Shown here one piece after another: positions 9,501 through 17,904 of a DNA stretch of 64,000 nucleotides (the stretch's first letter is position 1; every line of letters starts with the position of its first letter). A program made the position numbers and the translations under genes. The DNA is from SZAS-103 sp038234715 (GTDB taxonomy: Bacteria; Pseudomonadota; Gammaproteobacteria; Xanthomonadales; Xanthomonadaceae). The stretch lies in NCBI GenBank assembly GCA_038234715.1, contig JBBQTD010000004.1, positions 81,896 through 145,895 of the forward strand, written 5' to 3'. The notes under the pieces were generated by a model that had not been told where the DNA came from, did no database searches, and was given only the letters and a program-made list of their open reading frames with translations.

Positions 9501-9813
9501 ATCCGACCAGATCGCGCTGACACGCGACGGCGCCTTCGTGCGTTTCGCAGGCCTCGTCACCGTCCGCCAGCGACCGGGCACCGCGGGCGGCGTGACCTTC
9601 GTGACCCTCGAGGACGAAACCGGAACCGTCAACGTGATTGTCTGGCAGCAACTCGCGCTACAGCAGCGCCGCGAACTGCTCGGCTCGACCGTGCTCGGCA
9701 TCGAAGGCCGGTTGCAACGCCAGCACGACGTCCAGCACATCGTCGCGCAGAGGCTGCATGACCTGAGTGGGTTGCTGCAGGGAATCGATACGTCTTCGCG
9801 GAATTTCCATTGA
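6586..9813 (+). CDS. dnaE2: DnaE2 (ImuC) error-prone DNA polymerase III alpha subunit
   Basis: The 1075-residue product is a C-family polymerase of the DnaE2 branch. The N-terminal PHP domain starts at about residue 36 (YAELHCLSNFSFQRGAS). The polymerase core has the catalytic PDIDVDF motif near residue 404 and the conserved GRGSAANSAVCY, HVGGFVIS, and GFGSYGFPESHAASFA segments. A C-terminal OB fold follows (VRFAGLVTVRQRPGTA, VTFVTLEDETG). ATG 6586 overlaps the imuB stop by the ATGA arrangement and was preferred over far upstream codons that lie inside imuB. The enzyme performs translesion synthesis with ImuA and ImuB after SOS induction. No obvious intrinsic terminator follows in the 105-bp gap. 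Confidence 0.94.
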   Translation: MKRAASQRRLSRRLRHRAVARTHNGIAARAQVEPVAYAELHCLSNFSFQRGASHAEELFERASKLGYGALAITDECSLAGIVRALLASEAQRLKLIVGSEFTLVDELKCVLLCIHRAGYSALSRLITHARRAAGKGGYRLQREDFDAIDCTGLIALWIPRAPEQWNGELAWMRERFGERLRIALELHREAGDDARLRDLHALSKHSGVRLVAAGDVHMHGRGRRALQDTLTAIRRQSTIAECGHALFPNGERHLRSRRALAALYPRAALDETVRIANRCSFNLRELRYDYPQELVPAGHTPTTHLRALTEAGARCRWPGGVPAKVHELIEKELQLIAELRYEAFFLTVEDVVRWARDHAILCQGRGSAANSAVCYCLGITSVDPDRIHVLFERFISKERDEPPDIDVDFEHERREEVIQYIYAKYGRERAALAATVISYRSKSAARDVGRALGLATDQLEQLAGAFNWAHGDVPVETRLREGGFDPGSATMRRVVKLAQMLWGFPRHLSQHVGGFVISGAPLWDLVPVENAAMQDRTIIQWDKDDLETLGLLKVDCLALGMLTCIRKCFDLLRRHRGLDKCLADFQGDDPDTYAMIQRADTIGVFQIESRAQMSMLPRLKPKSFYDLVIEVAIVRPGPIQGGMVHPYLQRRQIEHERVAQGLPPVDPDSEDFRATYHHPKMIDVLGRTCGVPIFQEQVMHLLQVAADFSGGEADELRRSMAAWKRSGGLEHFRERIVTRMTANGYPMDYIERIIEQIKGFGSYGFPESHAASFALLAYVSSWLKCHEPAAFACALLNSLPMGFYAPAQIVADLRRHDVAVRPVDATMSDWDFTLETDAREALCLRLGLRMVSGLSEDVAKAMLEARARAPFRDVADLVARAKLDARAARLLAAADALRSVSGHRHRAYWDIAGSDARDDALGGARVDEMDAPLRSPTVYEDTFADYASTGLTLGTHPLQLIRAQLQQRRMRRSDQIALTRDGAFVRFAGLVTVRQRPGTAGGVTFVTLEDETGTVNVIVWQQLALQQRRELLGSTVLGIEGRLQRQHDVQHIVAQRLHDLSGLLQGIDTSSRNFH

Positions 9814-9918
9814 AGCCTCACTGAAGTCCGCATTTGCTTGCGCCCCCAAATTGTCATCCTGACAAGAATGAAGAAGAGGACGCTGGCTTGCCGTGCCCTT
9901 GCCTGATTGAATGCCCGC

Positions 9919-10881
9919 ATGCCCGCTGCGCCAACCACAACCCCGTCCGCAATTGCACCTGGATCCGCACCCCGGTACCGCGGCCGCTTCGCCCCCTCGC
10001 CCACCGGCGCGCTCCATCTTGGCTCGCTCGTCGCAGCACTCGGCAGCTGGCTCATCGCTCGTCACAACGGCGGCGACTGGCTCGTGCGTGTCGAGGACAT
10101 CGATCCGCCGCGCGAAGTGGCTGGCGCATCATTGCAGCAACTCGAAACACTCGCCGCATTCGGCATGCAATCCGACGAAACCGTGCTGTGGCAGAGCACG
10201 CGCGGCGACGCGTATGCCGAAGCGCTGGAACGCCTGTTGCATGGCGGACACGCGTTTGCCTGCCTGTGCAGCCGCAGCGACCTCGCTGCCACCGACGGCA
10301 TCCATCGACGGTGCATGGGACACGACACGGCGCAGGATGGAACCGACAGGCAGCCTGCGATCCGGCTGCGCGTGCCCGCAGGTCGCGTCGGTTTCGACGA
10401 TGCGATCCAGGGCCATTTCGAACAGGATGCCCAGCGTGACATCGGCGACTTCGTGCTGCGTCGCGCCGACCGCCTGTGGGCTTACCAACTCGCGGTCGCG
10501 GTCGACGATGCCGCGCAGGGGATCACCGAAGTCGTGCGCGGCGCCGACCTGCTCGATTCCACGCCGCGACAGATCCTGCTGCAACGTGCGCTGGGCCTGC
10601 CGATACCGGCCTATGCGCACCTGCCCCTGGTGCTCGATGCGCAGGGCCACAAGCTCGCGAAGTCCACCGATGCGATCGCGGTCGATTCCGCTGATCCACT
10701 TCCCGCACTGCAGCATGCATGGGTCCTGCTGGGGCAGGATCCACGCGCTATCCTCGGCGTGGGCAATCCTGAAACCGCATTGCTGCGCGCACTGGCCGAT
10801 TTCGATGTGGCGCGGGTGCCGGCAGCCGCCGTGACGGCAAACCGCGAAGAAACCGGGACGAGTGCAACCTCCGCCGCGTAA
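9919..10881 (+). CDS. gluQ: Glutamyl-Q tRNA(Asp) synthetase
   Basis: This 320-residue protein is a truncated glutamyl-tRNA synthetase homologue that attaches glutamate to queuosine of tRNA(Asp), without an anticodon-binding domain. The HIGH-like motif is in RFAPSPTGALHLGSL and the KMSKS-like motif is KLAKST. The zinc-site region is CLCSRSDL followed by RRCMGHD. ATG 9919 was chosen; a TTG at 9907 in the same frame would add four residues. The C-terminal tail (about the last 20 residues) is not conserved. phaB1 begins 49 bp downstream on the same strand. There is no dksA next to it, the usual partner in many gammaproteobacteria. Confidence 0.9.
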   Translation: MPAAPTTTPSAIAPGSAPRYRGRFAPSPTGALHLGSLVAALGSWLIARHNGGDWLVRVEDIDPPREVAGASLQQLETLAAFGMQSDETVLWQSTRGDAYAEALERLLHGGHAFACLCSRSDLAATDGIHRRCMGHDTAQDGTDRQPAIRLRVPAGRVGFDDAIQGHFEQDAQRDIGDFVLRRADRLWAYQLAVAVDDAAQGITEVVRGADLLDSTPRQILLQRALGLPIPAYAHLPLVLDAQGHKLAKSTDAIAVDSADPLPALQHAWVLLGQDPRAILGVGNPETALLRALADFDVARVPAAAVTANREETGTSATSAA

Positions 10882-10930
10882 AATGGTGAGTCCACTTCGT
10901 ACCACGACCGCCACACCCAGGGAGAACACC

Positions 10931-11671
10931 ATGAAAGCACGCACCGCACTCGTGACCGGCGGCACCGGTGGCATCGGCACCGCCATCGTCGAACGCCTGG
11001 CCAGCCTCGGCCACCGCGTCGCCACCAACTACCGCGACGAGGCCAAGGCGAAGGCCTGGCGGGCGCAACTCAAGGACAAGGGCTTCGACATCACGATTGT
11101 GCCCGGCGACGTAACGGACTACGCGAGCTGCGAGGCGATGGTCGCCGCGGTGACTTCGGCGATCGGCCCCGTCGATATCCTCGTCAACAACGCCGGCATC
11201 ACCCGCGACGGTACCTTCCACAAGATGAGCCCGAAGCAGTGGCACGATGTCATCGCCACCAATCTCGACTCATGTTTCAACGTGACGCGCCAGGTGATCG
11301 ATGGGATGCGCGAGCGCAAGTGGGGACGCATCGTGCAGATCAGTTCCATCAACGGCCAGAAAGGCCAGTACGGCCAGGCCAACTACGCGGCCGCAAAGGC
11401 CGGCATGCACGGCTTCACGATTTCGCTGGCGCAGGAGAACGCGAAGTTCGGGATCACCGTAAACACCGTCTCGCCCGGTTACATCGGCACCGACATGGTG
11501 ATGGCCGTGCCCGAGGAAGTCCGCGCAAAGATCACCGCGCAGATCCCGATCGGTCGTCTCGGCAGGCCCGACGAGATCGCGTACGCAGTCGGTTTCTTCA
11601 TGCCTGATGAAGCGGCGTGGATTACCGGTGCCAACCTGTCCGCCAATGGTGGGCATTACATGGGTTGGTAA
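10931..11671 (+). CDS. phaB: Acetoacetyl-CoA reductase (PhaB), first copy
   Basis: The 246-residue short-chain dehydrogenase reduces acetoacetyl-CoA to (R)-3-hydroxybutyryl-CoA for polyhydroxybutyrate synthesis. The NADPH-binding glycine motif is TGGTGGIGT, and the catalytic region is SSINGQKGQYGQANYAAAK (Ser, Tyr-x3-Lys). The end GANLSANGGHYMGW is the characteristic PhaB C-terminus. ATG 10931 has a GGGAGA ribosome binding site eight bases upstream. A second copy lies at 12710, on the other side of phaR, and the two are clearly paralogous but diverged. No phaC or phaA is in the window. Confidence 0.93.
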   Translation: MKARTALVTGGTGGIGTAIVERLASLGHRVATNYRDEAKAKAWRAQLKDKGFDITIVPGDVTDYASCEAMVAAVTSAIGPVDILVNNAGITRDGTFHKMSPKQWHDVIATNLDSCFNVTRQVIDGMRERKWGRIVQISSINGQKGQYGQANYAAAKAGMHGFTISLAQENAKFGITVNTVSPGYIGTDMVMAVPEEVRAKITAQIPIGRLGRPDEIAYAVGFFMPDEAAWITGANLSANGGHYMGW

Positions 11672-11720
11672 AGCGAGCGCCAAGCAGATGCCATGAATGG
11701 CATCTGCTGCTCGCTTTACC
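11667..11720. terminator. Long hairpin at the end of phaB1
   Basis: A two-step perfect stem starts inside the stop codon region. The outer arms are GGTAAAGCGAGC (11667-11678) and GCTCGCTTTACC (11709-11720). The inner arms are AGCAGATGCCAT (11683-11694) and ATGGCATCTGCT (11697-11708), with a two-base loop and a four-base bulge on one side. There is no T-run after it, so it may act as an RNA-stabilising 3' hairpin rather than a classic intrinsic terminator. Confidence 0.6.
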
Positions 11721-12095
11721 AGGGGAGGCAGGAGCCGACCAGGTTGCGACGCCAGGGACGGCTACTCGCCACGGCACCAACGAAGTCCGACTGGCATCTG
11801 CTGATCGCATTGACAGGATTGCCATGGATGGCGAACAGGTTGCGACACCACCCACCTGTACCGTCGTGCGAACCAGGGTGTACACCGCCAACCGCACAGC
11901 AAGCCCACGGAACTCGTCCACAAGGTCCTGCATCAACAGGTCAACATCAAACAGGCATGCGTTACAGCCGCGTTTGCACTGTCCGTCTGTTCATGTTGGA
12001 TCCGCCCTTTCTGTCACGCGCTTGCAACATGTGGAATGCTGCGCCATGCTGCGCCGAAGTGGTGCGCCGCAATACCTTCCGGGAACCGACGTCGC
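11721..12095. other. Gap between phaB1 hairpin and phaR
   Basis: Open frames here overlap on both strands and none looks like a protein family. The segment is slightly lower in GC just upstream of phaR and probably holds the phaR promoter. No clear -10/-35 pair or PhaR box could be assigned. Confidence 0.4.
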
Positions 12096-12590
12096 ATGGC
12101 CCAAATCCGCATCATCAAGAAGTATCCAAACCGTCGCCTTTACGACACCGAGATCTCCAGCTACATCACGCTGGAGGATGTGCGCCAGCTGATCGTCGAA
12201 AACGAGAGCTTCGAGGTGCGCGACGCGAAGAGTGGCGATGACCTCACCCGCTCGGTACTGCTGCAGATCATCTCCGAGCACGAGGACGACGGGCAGCCGA
12301 TGCTGTCCACCGAACTGCTCAGCCAGATCATCCGCTTCTACGGAGATTCACTGCAGGGCTTCATGGGCAGCTATCTCGAACGCAGCATGCAGATGTTCCT
12401 CGAGCAGCAGTCGCAGTTCCGGACCCAGCTGAACAGCCTGATCGGACAGACCCCGTGGAGCATGCTCAACCAGCTCACCGAGCGGAACATGGACCTGTGG
12501 AAGTCGTTCCAGCAAGGCTTGCTGGGGACGATGGGAAACGCCACCGACGAGCGCAAACCGGGCAACGGTCACAAACCGCGCACGCGCTGA
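12096..12590 (+). CDS. phaR: PHB synthesis repressor PhaR
   Basis: The 164-residue product has the PhaR N-terminal DNA-binding domain (RIIKKYPNRRLYDTEISSYITLEDV) and two following PHB-accumulation regulatory regions (LLSQIIRFYGDSLQGFMGSYLERSM). PhaR binds both DNA and nascent PHB granules, repressing phasin genes until polymer is available. The start ATG 12096 gives the family's standard MxxxRxIKKYPNRRLYDT opening. The tail from about residue 135 is charged and low in conservation. It sits between two phaB genes, which supports a PHB role. A regulatory effect on the flanking phaB genes is plausible but not shown by a visible operator. Confidence 0.93.
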   Translation: MAQIRIIKKYPNRRLYDTEISSYITLEDVRQLIVENESFEVRDAKSGDDLTRSVLLQIISEHEDDGQPMLSTELLSQIIRFYGDSLQGFMGSYLERSMQMFLEQQSQFRTQLNSLIGQTPWSMLNQLTERNMDLWKSFQQGLLGTMGNATDERKPGNGHKPRTR

Positions 12591-12709
12591 TCCAATTCGG
12601 TCCGAATCGCATTGACGTGGTCGCCTGCCCGCACTAAGCTCGGGCGGATTTTGTGCGTTGCAGCAAGACCCGCAGCCGCGCGCAGTGTCCTTACCCTGGA
12701 GAGCATTCG

Positions 12710-13450
12710 ATGAGCAAGCGCGTCGCCCTGGTCACCGGTGGTATCGGCGGACTCGGTACCGAAATCTGCAAACACCTCGCTGCTGCCGGCAACACCGTTG
12801 TCGCGGCCGACCTGCCCGCCCGGACCGAACGCGTTGCAGCGTTCCGCAAGGACGTGGAAGGCCTCGACATCCATTTCGCGCCAGGCGATGTCGGTGACTT
12901 CGACGCCTGCGCCGCGTTGGTGAAACACGTGGAAGCCGAACACGGCGCGATCGATATCCTTGTCAACGCAGCTGGCATCACCCGCGACGGTACGTTGCGC
13001 AAGATGGAGCGTTCGCAGTGGGATGACGTGCTGCGGATCAACCTCGACGGCGTGTTCAACATGTGCCGCAACACGGTCGATGGCATGCTCACGCGCGGCC
13101 ACGGACGCATCATCAACATCAGCTCGGTCAATGGGCAGACCGGCCAGTTCGGCCAGACCAATTATTCCGCGGCGAAAGCCGGGATGCACGGCTTCACGAT
13201 GGCCATGGCGCGTGAAGTGGCGCGCAAGGGCGTCACTGTCAACAGCATCTCTCCCGGCTACTGCGAAACCGCGCTGGTGATGGCGGTGCCGGAAGACGTC
13301 CGCAACAAGATCATCGATTCGGTTCCCGTCGGCCGCCTCGGCAAGCCTTCGGAAATAGCGCGGACGGTCACTTTCCTCGCCGCCGACGACGCCGGCTTCA
13401 TCACTGGCGCCAACATCCCGGTCAATGGCGGGCTGTTCATGAGTTCGTGA
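12710..13450 (+). CDS. phaB: Acetoacetyl-CoA reductase (PhaB-like), second copy
   Basis: The 246-residue short-chain dehydrogenase has the TGGIGGLGT cofactor motif, NAAGITRDGT, and the SSVNGQTGQFGQTNYSAAK active-site segment. It ends GANIPVNGGLFMSS. It is similar in length and motif order to the copy at 10931 but differs through the substrate loop, for example DFDACAALVKHVEAEHG. The ribosome binding site TGGAGAG lies about 9 bp before ATG 12710. It is 119 bp downstream of phaR on the same strand. Whether both copies act on acetoacetyl-CoA or one has a different 3-oxoacyl substrate cannot be told from sequence. Confidence 0.88.
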   Translation: MSKRVALVTGGIGGLGTEICKHLAAAGNTVVAADLPARTERVAAFRKDVEGLDIHFAPGDVGDFDACAALVKHVEAEHGAIDILVNAAGITRDGTLRKMERSQWDDVLRINLDGVFNMCRNTVDGMLTRGHGRIINISSVNGQTGQFGQTNYSAAKAGMHGFTMAMAREVARKGVTVNSISPGYCETALVMAVPEDVRNKIIDSVPVGRLGKPSEIARTVTFLAADDAGFITGANIPVNGGLFMSS

Positions 13451-13477
13451 TGGTTTCGATCGCGCAGTGACGACAGG

Positions 13478-14377
13478 TCACTTCGTCGACCCCGCCTTGC
13501 CGTCGCAATACTTCGAGCGCAGCGCCAGAGCTTGCGGCATGAGTGCCTGCAACCGCTGGATGCGACTCGCATCGCTCGGGTGATCCGACATGAATGCAGG
13601 CGGATGGCTGCTGCCCGCCTGCTGCTCCATCCGCTGCCACAGCGGAATCGCTGCCTGCGGGTCGAAGCATGCCGCCGCCGCGAGCATCAGGCCCACTTCA
13701 TCGGCCTCGGACTCGTCCTTGCGCGAAAACGGCAACAACACCCCGTATTGCGCGCCAACGCCGAGCGCTCCCATCACTTCGCGTTGCTGCTGCGGGTCCA
13801 TGTTGCCCGCGGCAATTCCAGTCGCGATCGTCCCGAGTTGGGCAAGATGCTGTTGTGCCATGCGTTCAGCGCCGTGGCGCAGCAACGCGTGGGATATCTC
13901 GTGGCCAAGGACCACCGCCAATGCGTCGGCATTCTGCGCGACCGGAATCAAGCCGGTGTAGACAACGATCTTGCCGCCCGGCAAACAGAACGCGTTGACT
14001 TCCGCCGACTGCACGACACTGACCGCCCAGTCGAACGAACTCCAGTCGGTGTGCGGCTTGGAACCATGCGCCGCCGCCAACTCCGCTTCGACCTTCGGCG
14101 CCGCGGCGATCAGGCGTTGTGAAATCGCATCGATCCGCTGCACGTCCGGGCCGCTCGATACCACTTGCACTTGCGACAGCACCTGTTTGTAGGCCTCGAG
14201 TCCGAGCGCCTCTTCCTGCTGCGCATCGGTCGCAATCAACTGCTTGCGCCCGGTGAAGGAGGACTCGTGGCGGTTCGACAAGTAGTAGTAAGCCCCATAA
14301 ATCAGGAACGCGATGATGATCCACCAGTGAAACCGTCCGCGTCCCGGGTAGCCCTGTCCAGTTGGATCCATGTTCAT
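13478..14377 (-). CDS. M48-family zinc metalloprotease, membrane-anchored
   Basis: The 299-residue product has one N-terminal transmembrane segment (WWIIIAFLIYGAYYYL) followed by an M48 peptidase domain. The zinc motif HEISH starts near residue 159 (LGHEISHALLRHG), and the third ligand glutamate is likely in SRKDESEADEVGL. The arrangement resembles the LoiP/YcaL/BepA group that act in the cell envelope, without the TPR tail of BepA. The start at 14377 (MNMDP) has GGAG seven bases upstream; an upstream in-frame ATG at 14404 lacks one. It is convergent with phaB2 and co-directional with the next minus-strand gene. Confidence 0.88.
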   Translation of the reverse strand: MNMDPTGQGYPGRGRFHWWIIIAFLIYGAYYYLSNRHESSFTGRKQLIATDAQQEEALGLEAYKQVLSQVQVVSSGPDVQRIDAISQRLIAAAPKVEAELAAAHGSKPHTDWSSFDWAVSVVQSAEVNAFCLPGGKIVVYTGLIPVAQNADALAVVLGHEISHALLRHGAERMAQQHLAQLGTIATGIAAGNMDPQQQREVMGALGVGAQYGVLLPFSRKDESEADEVGLMLAAAACFDPQAAIPLWQRMEQQAGSSHPPAFMSDHPSDASRIQRLQALMPQALALRSKYCDGKAGSTK

Positions 14378-14448
14378 CGGTCGACTCCATTCGTTCGATG
14401 CCACTGATCATGCCGCATTGCCCGCGCGCTGCATGAACGCGCGCGAAC

Positions 14449-16467
14449 TCAAAGATCCCGCACGACCCGGAAACCGAGCCGCGAGTTACCGCTTTCGACA
14501 TCCGCCGACGTGCGATACGCCGAGCGCGCCTGGGCAGGGGAACTTGCCCAGGAAGCGCCGCGCACGACCCGCTTCGTGCAACCGGGATTCACCCAGGCAA
14601 CGCCAGTCTCCGGCGCGCGTCGATAACTGTCGTGCCAGCAGTCCTGCGTCCATTCCGACACATTGCCAATCATGTCGAAAAGTCCGAAAACATTCGGATC
14701 GAATTGGGCGACCGGCGCCGGACCCCAAAAGCCATCGCTGTAGCCCGCGAACGCGTCTCCCCAATGGCGTCCGCTCGGCGACGGATCGCTGCCTGCGAGA
14801 TTGCCAATGCGTTTGGGTGGCGCCCCGCCTCGCCATGGATATGCGTCGGTGCTGCCCGCACGCAACCCGTATTCGAATTCGGCTTCGCTGGGAAGGCGAT
14901 ACAGTCGCGCGGTCTCCTTCGACAGCCAGATCGTATAGGCCTGCGCATCTTCCCAGGACACGTGCAGCACGGGCTGTCCTGGAGCGGCCTTCTGTCCGCC
15001 GTGGTCGTCGCGCCAGGTGACGCCGTCGCGCGCCTCGAGCTTGCCCTTGGCTTCGTCGTACACCATTGAATGACCACTCTGCTCGGCGTCGGTCTTGAAA
15101 TGCGTCGCCTGCACGAAGCGACCGAATTCCTCAACTGTGATTTCGGTGCGCGACATCGCGAAGCCGTGCTTGAACGTAATCGTTCGCTGCGGCTGCTCGT
15201 CGGCTTCACTACCAGGCTCGTCGTTCGACGAACCCATGCGGAAAGTCCCGATCGGCAACACGATCATGTCCGGGGAGCGACCACCCGACGCGAGGGCGTC
15301 GGTAAAAACCTGGCCCGGCCTGAATACACCGTAGTTGCGCGCCGTCGCAATCCGCAGGCGCAGATCGCGCGATTGGGGCGACAGCGGAGCCGCGCGGTCG
15401 ATCTGCCTGAGCAACTGTTCGGCGCGGTCCGGATCTCCCGCTGCCAGCGCGGTATCCGCCTCCGCCTGCAGCACCGCTGCATGATGCTCGCGGATGGCCA
15501 CGATGCGCGCAGCCGCATCCTGCAGTGCCTGGGAATCCTGGCGCAGGGTCGCCGCCTGGGCGATCAGGCGGTCGGACTGCGGGTAGTGCGCGGCTTGTGC
15601 CTCGGCCAATGCCCTTGCGAGGAAGACACCTTCGACGCGCGCCAGGCCAGCATCTGCGGATCCGCTACCGGGCGCCAGCGCCAGCGCTTGCCGATAGGCT
15701 GCGACAGCATTCGACCCGCGCGGTGCGATCAGCGCGCCGATGCTTTCGAGCCGCTGGCCGCGTTCGACCAGGCCGGCCACATGCCAGCCCCGTTCCAGCC
15801 GCGCCGCCAGCGCGGGCAATGCCGGGTCGTCCGCACGCAGCAATCGCAGTCGATCCGCATCGCGTTGCGCATTGACCATGTCTTCTCGTGCCAGCGCCGC
15901 CAGCGCGCGCGCATGCAGCGCCGCGACGACGGCGTCCATGCCGCGCAGCGCGCCAGGATTATTCGGATCTGTCGCTAGTACGCCGCGATACAGTGCAAGC
16001 GCATCGGCTGAACCTGCAGGTGCAGGAACGGCAGTCGCTACCGTGTCGTTGGAGGCTGGCGGCGGAGCAGCCCCGGTTGGCACGTTGCGCTCGTCCAGCC
16101 GGCCCATATCCAGCGACTGCTGCGCCAGCTTGAGCGTCTCACCGATCTTCTTCCTTGATACAGCAACCGGCGCTGGCAGCGGCTCAACGGCTGGCCTGCG
16201 CAGTGCAACAGGCAGCGCCAGGGCCGGTTCACGCTTCGAAGCCGGCATCCCCACAACATGCGCAGGGGCCTTCGCGACAGGTTGCGGCGGCGACTTCCCA
16301 CGGCAGCCCGTTGCCACGGCGATAGCCAGCGCCAGCACGATCAGGAGGAGGTAGCCGCGACGATCGCGCACGCGCCTCCAATGGTAGGTGGGAAATGCAA
16401 GGTTCAACCGCGATGCGCCTTCGTGGCCGGAAAAACGCGCGCCAACGATTGCGGCGCGCGGGGCCAC
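14449..16467 (-). CDS. Lipoprotein-like SUMF1/FGE-domain protein with a TPR-like linker
   Basis: The C-terminal domain (about 420-672) is a formylglycine-generating-enzyme/sulfatase-modifying fold, with IGTFRMGSS at its start, then HVSWEDAQAYTIWLS, RLPSEAEFEYGLRAG, MIGNVSEWTQDCW, RVVRGASW and LGFRVVRDL. The N-terminus has a hydrophobic segment (YLLLIVLALAIAVATGC) ending in a lipobox-like ATGC. A long alpha-helical, alanine-rich linker, probably repeat-type, lies between. True FGE copper cysteines are not clearly present, so this is probably a non-sulfatase member. Start choice is uncertain: ATG 16467 is far upstream of the hydrophobic segment, and a GTG near residue 33 would fit a lipoprotein signal better. 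Its 5' end lies 49 bp from the divergent rnd start. Confidence 0.75.
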   Translation of the reverse strand: MAPRAAIVGARFSGHEGASRLNLAFPTYHWRRVRDRRGYLLLIVLALAIAVATGCRGKSPPQPVAKAPAHVVGMPASKREPALALPVALRRPAVEPLPAPVAVSRKKIGETLKLAQQSLDMGRLDERNVPTGAAPPPASNDTVATAVPAPAGSADALALYRGVLATDPNNPGALRGMDAVVAALHARALAALAREDMVNAQRDADRLRLLRADDPALPALAARLERGWHVAGLVERGQRLESIGALIAPRGSNAVAAYRQALALAPGSGSADAGLARVEGVFLARALAEAQAAHYPQSDRLIAQAATLRQDSQALQDAAARIVAIREHHAAVLQAEADTALAAGDPDRAEQLLRQIDRAAPLSPQSRDLRLRIATARNYGVFRPGQVFTDALASGGRSPDMIVLPIGTFRMGSSNDEPGSEADEQPQRTITFKHGFAMSRTEITVEEFGRFVQATHFKTDAEQSGHSMVYDEAKGKLEARDGVTWRDDHGGQKAAPGQPVLHVSWEDAQAYTIWLSKETARLYRLPSEAEFEYGLRAGSTDAYPWRGGAPPKRIGNLAGSDPSPSGRHWGDAFAGYSDGFWGPAPVAQFDPNVFGLFDMIGNVSEWTQDCWHDSYRRAPETGVAWVNPGCTKRVVRGASWASSPAQARSAYRTSADVESGNSRLGFRVVRDL

Positions 16468-16515
16468 CCGGAAAGTAGGCTATCGTCGCGCCTGTCGCAA
16501 GCCAACGAGACCGCC

Positions 16516-17610
16516 GTGCATCACTGGATCGCCGAACCCGATGACCTGGCGACACGCCTTGCGTCCTGGAACGCACCCGAACTGCTGGCCCTGGACACCG
16601 AGTTCATTCGCGAACGGACGTGGTGGCCGCAACTTGCGCTCGTGCAGATGGCGGTACCCGGGCAGGATGCCTTGCTGGTCGATCCAACGGTCCCTGGCAT
16701 CGCAGGCGTGCTGCGTCCCCTGCTGGACAATCCGCAGGTCACCAAGCTCATGCACAGCGCCAGCGAGGACGTGCAGGCGTTGCAGCGTGGCTGTGGCGCG
16801 GTGCCGGCGCCGCTGTTCGACACCCAGATAGCAGCCGCGCTGTGCGGACTTGGCGCGGGAATGGGTTACCAGAAACTGGTTGAAACCCAACTCGGCATCG
16901 CGTTGCCGAAAAGCGAGACGCGATCGGACTGGCTGCGCCGTCCATTGTCGGATTCGCAGCTTGCCTATGCAGCCGACGACGTACTGTACCTGCATGCCCT
17001 GCACGCGATCCTGCGCGACCGCTTGCGCGAGCTGGGCCGCGAGCAATGGCTCGCCGAAGACTGCGCTCGCCTTGTTGCAAGCTCCGGCAACGAGACCCCG
17101 GAGCGCTATCCGCACCTGGCGCTGCGTGGAGCGCAATACCTCGATGCAGAGGCGCAGGCATTGCTGTGCCGGCTGCTGCGCTGGCGCGAACTGCAGGCAC
17201 GCGCGACAGATCGGCCGAAAGGCTGGATCCTCGACAATGAGTTGAGCGTCGCACTCGCGCGCAATCCGCCCGGGGACGCGGGTTCACTTCACGATTTCCT
17301 CGACACCCAGCCCAAGGCGCCGCGCAAGCTGCGTACCGAGCTCTGGAATGCCCTGGCAGCTCCATTGGGCGCCGAGGAACGCGACATCCCCTTGCTGCAA
17401 ACCCCGGACAGCGCGCAGAAGAAACTGTTGCGCACGCTGCAGGATGCGGTTGCAGCCGAAGCCGGGAAGCTGGGCCTCGGCGACGGCGTACTTGCCTCAC
17501 GGCGCACGCTCGAAGCACTGCTCGACGGCGATGGCTGGCCGGCCGCACTCGATGGCTGGCGGCGTCCGATCCTGGAACCCATCCTGCGCCCGCTCCTCGT
17601 TCCACACTAG
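16516..17610 (+). CDS. rnd: Ribonuclease D
   Basis: The 364-residue product has the DEDD exonuclease domain: D-x-E at residues 27-29 (LALDTEFIRE), then HSASEDVQAL and YAADDVLYLHAL, which supplies the last aspartate and the tyrosine. One or two HRDC domains follow (about 210-360). It trims the 3' end of tRNA precursors. GTG 16516 was chosen because the family starts with the short VHHWIAEPDDL segment; the longer ORF upstream is not conserved. It ends just 42 bp before the tRNA-Ala gene, a sensible location for a tRNA-processing enzyme. Confidence 0.92.
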   Translation: MHHWIAEPDDLATRLASWNAPELLALDTEFIRERTWWPQLALVQMAVPGQDALLVDPTVPGIAGVLRPLLDNPQVTKLMHSASEDVQALQRGCGAVPAPLFDTQIAAALCGLGAGMGYQKLVETQLGIALPKSETRSDWLRRPLSDSQLAYAADDVLYLHALHAILRDRLRELGREQWLAEDCARLVASSGNETPERYPHLALRGAQYLDAEAQALLCRLLRWRELQARATDRPKGWILDNELSVALARNPPGDAGSLHDFLDTQPKAPRKLRTELWNALAAPLGAEERDIPLLQTPDSAQKKLLRTLQDAVAAEAGKLGLGDGVLASRRTLEALLDGDGWPAALDGWRRPILEPILRPLLVPH

Positions 17611-17652
17611 CGCCGCGCTGCGGCGACCGGTATCCTTCCCGGCTTGTTCGAC

Positions 17653-17728
<76 letters not shown>

Positions 17729-17752
17729 TCGAATGGTCCAAAGCAGTCCAGT

Positions 17753-17798
17753 AAAGGCCGGCAAACCTAGCAACAGCAAAGGTTCCGGCCTTTTTCTT
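17753..17798 (+). terminator. Intrinsic terminator after tRNA-Ala
   Basis: The arms AAAGGCCGG (17753-17761) and CCGGCCTTT (17785-17793) pair perfectly. An inner AACCT/AGGTT stem extends them, and the hairpin is followed by a T-rich run (TTTTTCTTG). It fits a rho-independent terminator for the tRNA. Confidence 0.85.
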
Positions 17799-17904
17799 GT
17801 CCGCTAGCGTGCGGGGGCATCCATTGCAATCCGGGGGCATCCGGGGGGCATACACCGCGTCCGACCAGGCGATGCACCCTTGAAACTCACCGATACGGCC
17901 ACCC

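Noticed and set aside
11617..12241. Overlapping ORFs of 180-190 codons between phaB1 and phaR
   Set aside because: They have no family features, overlap each other in different frames and overlap phaR. The high GC content makes such open frames common.
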